DNA of 7,848 nt, from positions 1 through 7,848 of the forward strand of contig CALATN010000046.1 of the NCBI GenBank assembly GCA_937891895.1, read 5' to 3'. The first letter of the stretch is position 1; every line of letters begins with the position of its first letter. This DNA comes from an uncultured Clostridia bacterium. Its GTDB lineage: Bacteria; Bacillota; Clostridia; Oscillospirales; Ruminococcaceae. Position numbers and translations under genes: made by a program. This document shows, piece by piece, positions 6,539 to 7,848 of this stretch. The notes under the pieces are model-generated. The model ran no database searches. It was not told the DNA's origin and worked only from the letters and a program-made list of their open reading frames with translations.

Positions 6539-6567
6539 TTGACAATTGCCACTGTAAGTAGGATAAT
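6539..6567 (+). promoter_or_regulatory. Promoter for the GH59-like gene
   Basis: A perfect TTGACA (6539-6544), a 17-bp spacer, and GATAAT (6562-6567; 5/6). Transcription would start near 6574, giving a leader of about 28 nt that holds the AAGGAGGG ribosome binding site. Confidence 0.8.
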
Positions 6568-6587
6568 TAAATAAACAATTTTTCTGT

Positions 6588-6595
6588 AAGGAGGG
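6588..6595 (+). promoter_or_regulatory. Strong ribosome binding site serving a TTG start
   Basis: AAGGAGGG is 6 nt before TTG 6602. An in-frame TAA occupies 6599-6601, immediately before that TTG, and the next in-frame ATG (6668) falls inside the conserved domain. TTG is therefore the only reasonable start. Confidence 0.85.
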
Positions 6596-6601
6596 TAATA
6601 A

Positions 6602-7848
6602 TTGAAAATAGTAATTGATACAAAAAAAGCAAACCTTTCACTGAATAAGCTGTGGCGCGGGGCAGGTATGGTAAGCGGAAACAATTCTTCCCGTCTGCTT
6701 ATTGACTATAAGGCAGACCATCCTGACCGTTATTACGAAATACTCGACCATATTTTCGGCAGGGATGGAATTGGTGTAAACCACTTGAAGCTTGAAATGG
6801 GTTCGGATATAAATTCAACTTCAGGTACAGAGCCTTGCATTATGCGTTACGAGGATGAAATTCCCGACATAACAAGAGGTGCAGGCTATCAGCTTGCCGC
6901 TGATGTGAAGGGACGTTACCCTGATGTAACGCTTGATATGCTTTACTGGAGTGAGCCTGCCTGGGTAACTGCTTCAGAGGATGTTTATGCAGCAAGATAC
7001 AAGTGGTATAAAGAAACTCTTGTTGCCGCCTATAAGAAATACGGCTTGAAGTTTGACTATGTAAGCCTGTCAAGAAACGAACGTGATATAGAGCCTGAAT
7101 GGATTAAGTATGCCGCACGTCGCCTTAAAAGCGAAACAGATTGCCCATACGATTTTTCTGCAATAAAAATCGTTGCCGCTGATGAGGAAAATGCCTGGTG
7201 GATTGCCGCAATAATGGCTGACGACGAGGAAGTGAGAAATGCGGTTGATGTTGTCGGAAGTCACTATACAAGTCACGCTACTGATAAGGCAAAGCTTATG
7301 GCTGATGAGTACGGAAAGGAAATATGGTTCAGCGAAGGAAGTCCCCCGATGAATTACCCGAAGGGCACACATCGTTTTGACGGAACAGGTCTTTCAGGTA
7401 TAAACGGTACACTTGATATTGCAAACAGAATTATTGCAATGTATCCTTGCGGAAGAATGACTTTGTACGAGTATCAGCCTGTTGTTTCCGCATATTATGA
7501 TGGTGTAACCTTCTGTCACAAGGCACTTATCAATGCCGCAGAGCCGTGGAGCGGATATTATACACTGGAAAGCGGATATTATATGTCACTTCATTTCTCA
7601 CGCTTTTTCCCGAAGGGCTGGAATACAGTGATGGAGCCGTATCATTGGTCAGACGGGCTTCAAACTGTAATCCTTGACAATGTGGGAAATCCATTTGAAT
7701 TTAAGGGAACAGACCGGAGCATTTCTTGTGAAAGAGGAACTGTGACAAGAATTGAAAAAACAGAGTATCGCGGAGAAGGACTGATGTCACCGGACTGTGT
7801 GAACGGAAAGTCTATGATGGCGGATATGCTTGAGCAGATGAAGGAAGA
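6602..7848 (+). CDS. GH59 (galactosylceramidase-like) glycoside hydrolase, 3' end outside window
   Basis: The reading frame is open from TTG 6602 to the window end (415 codons plus two bases). It shows a run of segments matching animal galactocerebrosidase (GH59) as remembered: RGAGMVSGNNSSRLLIDY (residues 19-36) against GGLSGGGATSRLLVNY; LKLEMGSDINSTSGTEP (62-78); LDMLYWSEPAWV (111-122); the acid/base Glu160 in SRNER; VVGSHY (217-222); the nucleophile Glu245 in IWFSEGS; and EPWSGYYTLESGYYMSLHF (314-332) with KGWNTV. Family members hydrolyse terminal beta-galactosides. The catalytic barrel is essentially complete here; the C-terminal beta-sandwich and any lectin-like domain would lie beyond the edge. 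There is no signal peptide, so the protein is probably cytoplasmic, unlike lysosomal galactosylceramidase. It is the first gene of a plus-strand unit divergent from the reductase. The true substrate is unknown; a galactolipid or a beta-galactosyl oligosaccharide are options. Confidence 0.88.
   Translation, partial: MKIVIDTKKANLSLNKLWRGAGMVSGNNSSRLLIDYKADHPDRYYEILDHIFGRDGIGVNHLKLEMGSDINSTSGTEPCIMRYEDEIPDITRGAGYQLAADVKGRYPDVTLDMLYWSEPAWVTASEDVYAARYKWYKETLVAAYKKYGLKFDYVSLSRNERDIEPEWIKYAARRLKSETDCPYDFSAIKIVAADEENAWWIAAIMADDEEVRNAVDVVGSHYTSHATDKAKLMADEYGKEIWFSEGSPPMNYPKGTHRFDGTGLSGINGTLDIANRIIAMYPCGRMTLYEYQPVVSAYYDGVTFCHKALINAAEPWSGYYTLESGYYMSLHFSRFFPKGWNTVMEPYHWSDGLQTVILDNVGNPFEFKGTDRSISCERGTVTRIEKTEYRGEGLMSPDCVNGKSMMADMLEQMKE

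Noticed and set aside
6840..7372. Two minus-strand open frames (6840-7073 and 7070-7372)
   Set aside because: They lie opposite the GH59-like gene, whose frame is open and conserved; the minus frames show no recognisable protein features.
1..7848. CRISPR arrays, tRNA or rRNA genes, insertion-sequence ends, integrase or phage genes
   Set aside because: No direct-repeat arrays, no cloverleaf-like or rRNA segments and no transposase motifs were seen on either strand.

Overview
The window looks like a low-GC Gram-positive gut or rumen anaerobe (Clostridia, probably a Ruminococcus or Lachnospiraceae relative). This rests on AT-rich codon usage, strong AGGAGG-type ribosome binding sites, a TTG start behind a near-perfect Shine-Dalgarno, TTGACA/TATAAT-type promoters and intrinsic terminators. 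The genus is an inference.

Layout from left to right. (1) Bases 1-872 (+) hold the C-terminal part of a protein built from about six 28-residue beta-helix-like repeats; its start lies outside the window, and a strong hairpin at 876-911 follows it. (2) Bases 941-2515 (+) encode an FGGY-family sugar kinase. A bidirectional terminator at 2520-2551 separates it from the convergent genes to its right. (3) A minus-strand block follows. In transcription order it is a YghZ-type aldo/keto reductase (6405-5413), a 168-nt gap with an elaborate nested inverted repeat and two promoter candidates, a 583-residue GH42-like putative glycoside hydrolase (5244-3493), and, 11 nt further on, a GH113-like glycoside hydrolase (3481-2558). 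(4) A 196-nt divergent control region (6406-6601) holds a good plus-strand promoter. (5) From the TTG at 6602 to the window end runs a gene for a protein clearly related to galactosylceramidase (GH59). It has no gene call in the supplied ORF list, perhaps because it starts with TTG and has no stop inside the window.

Together the genes form a carbohydrate-utilisation cassette. None of the three glycosidase-like proteins nor the reductase or kinase has a visible signal peptide, so the likely setting is the cytoplasm. There, imported oligosaccharides or glycosides would be cut, the released sugar reduced or isomerised, and a ketose phosphorylated. No transporter, isomerase or regulator is in the window, so the substrate cannot be fixed. 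Galactoside chemistry is suggested by the GH59 and GH42-like members, and mannoside chemistry by the GH113-like member. The least described parts are the GH42-like protein (a GH42-type cysteine cluster with an Asp-Asp where GH42 has Asn-Glu), the intracellular GH59 relative, and the nested dyad-symmetric element at 5317-5400.
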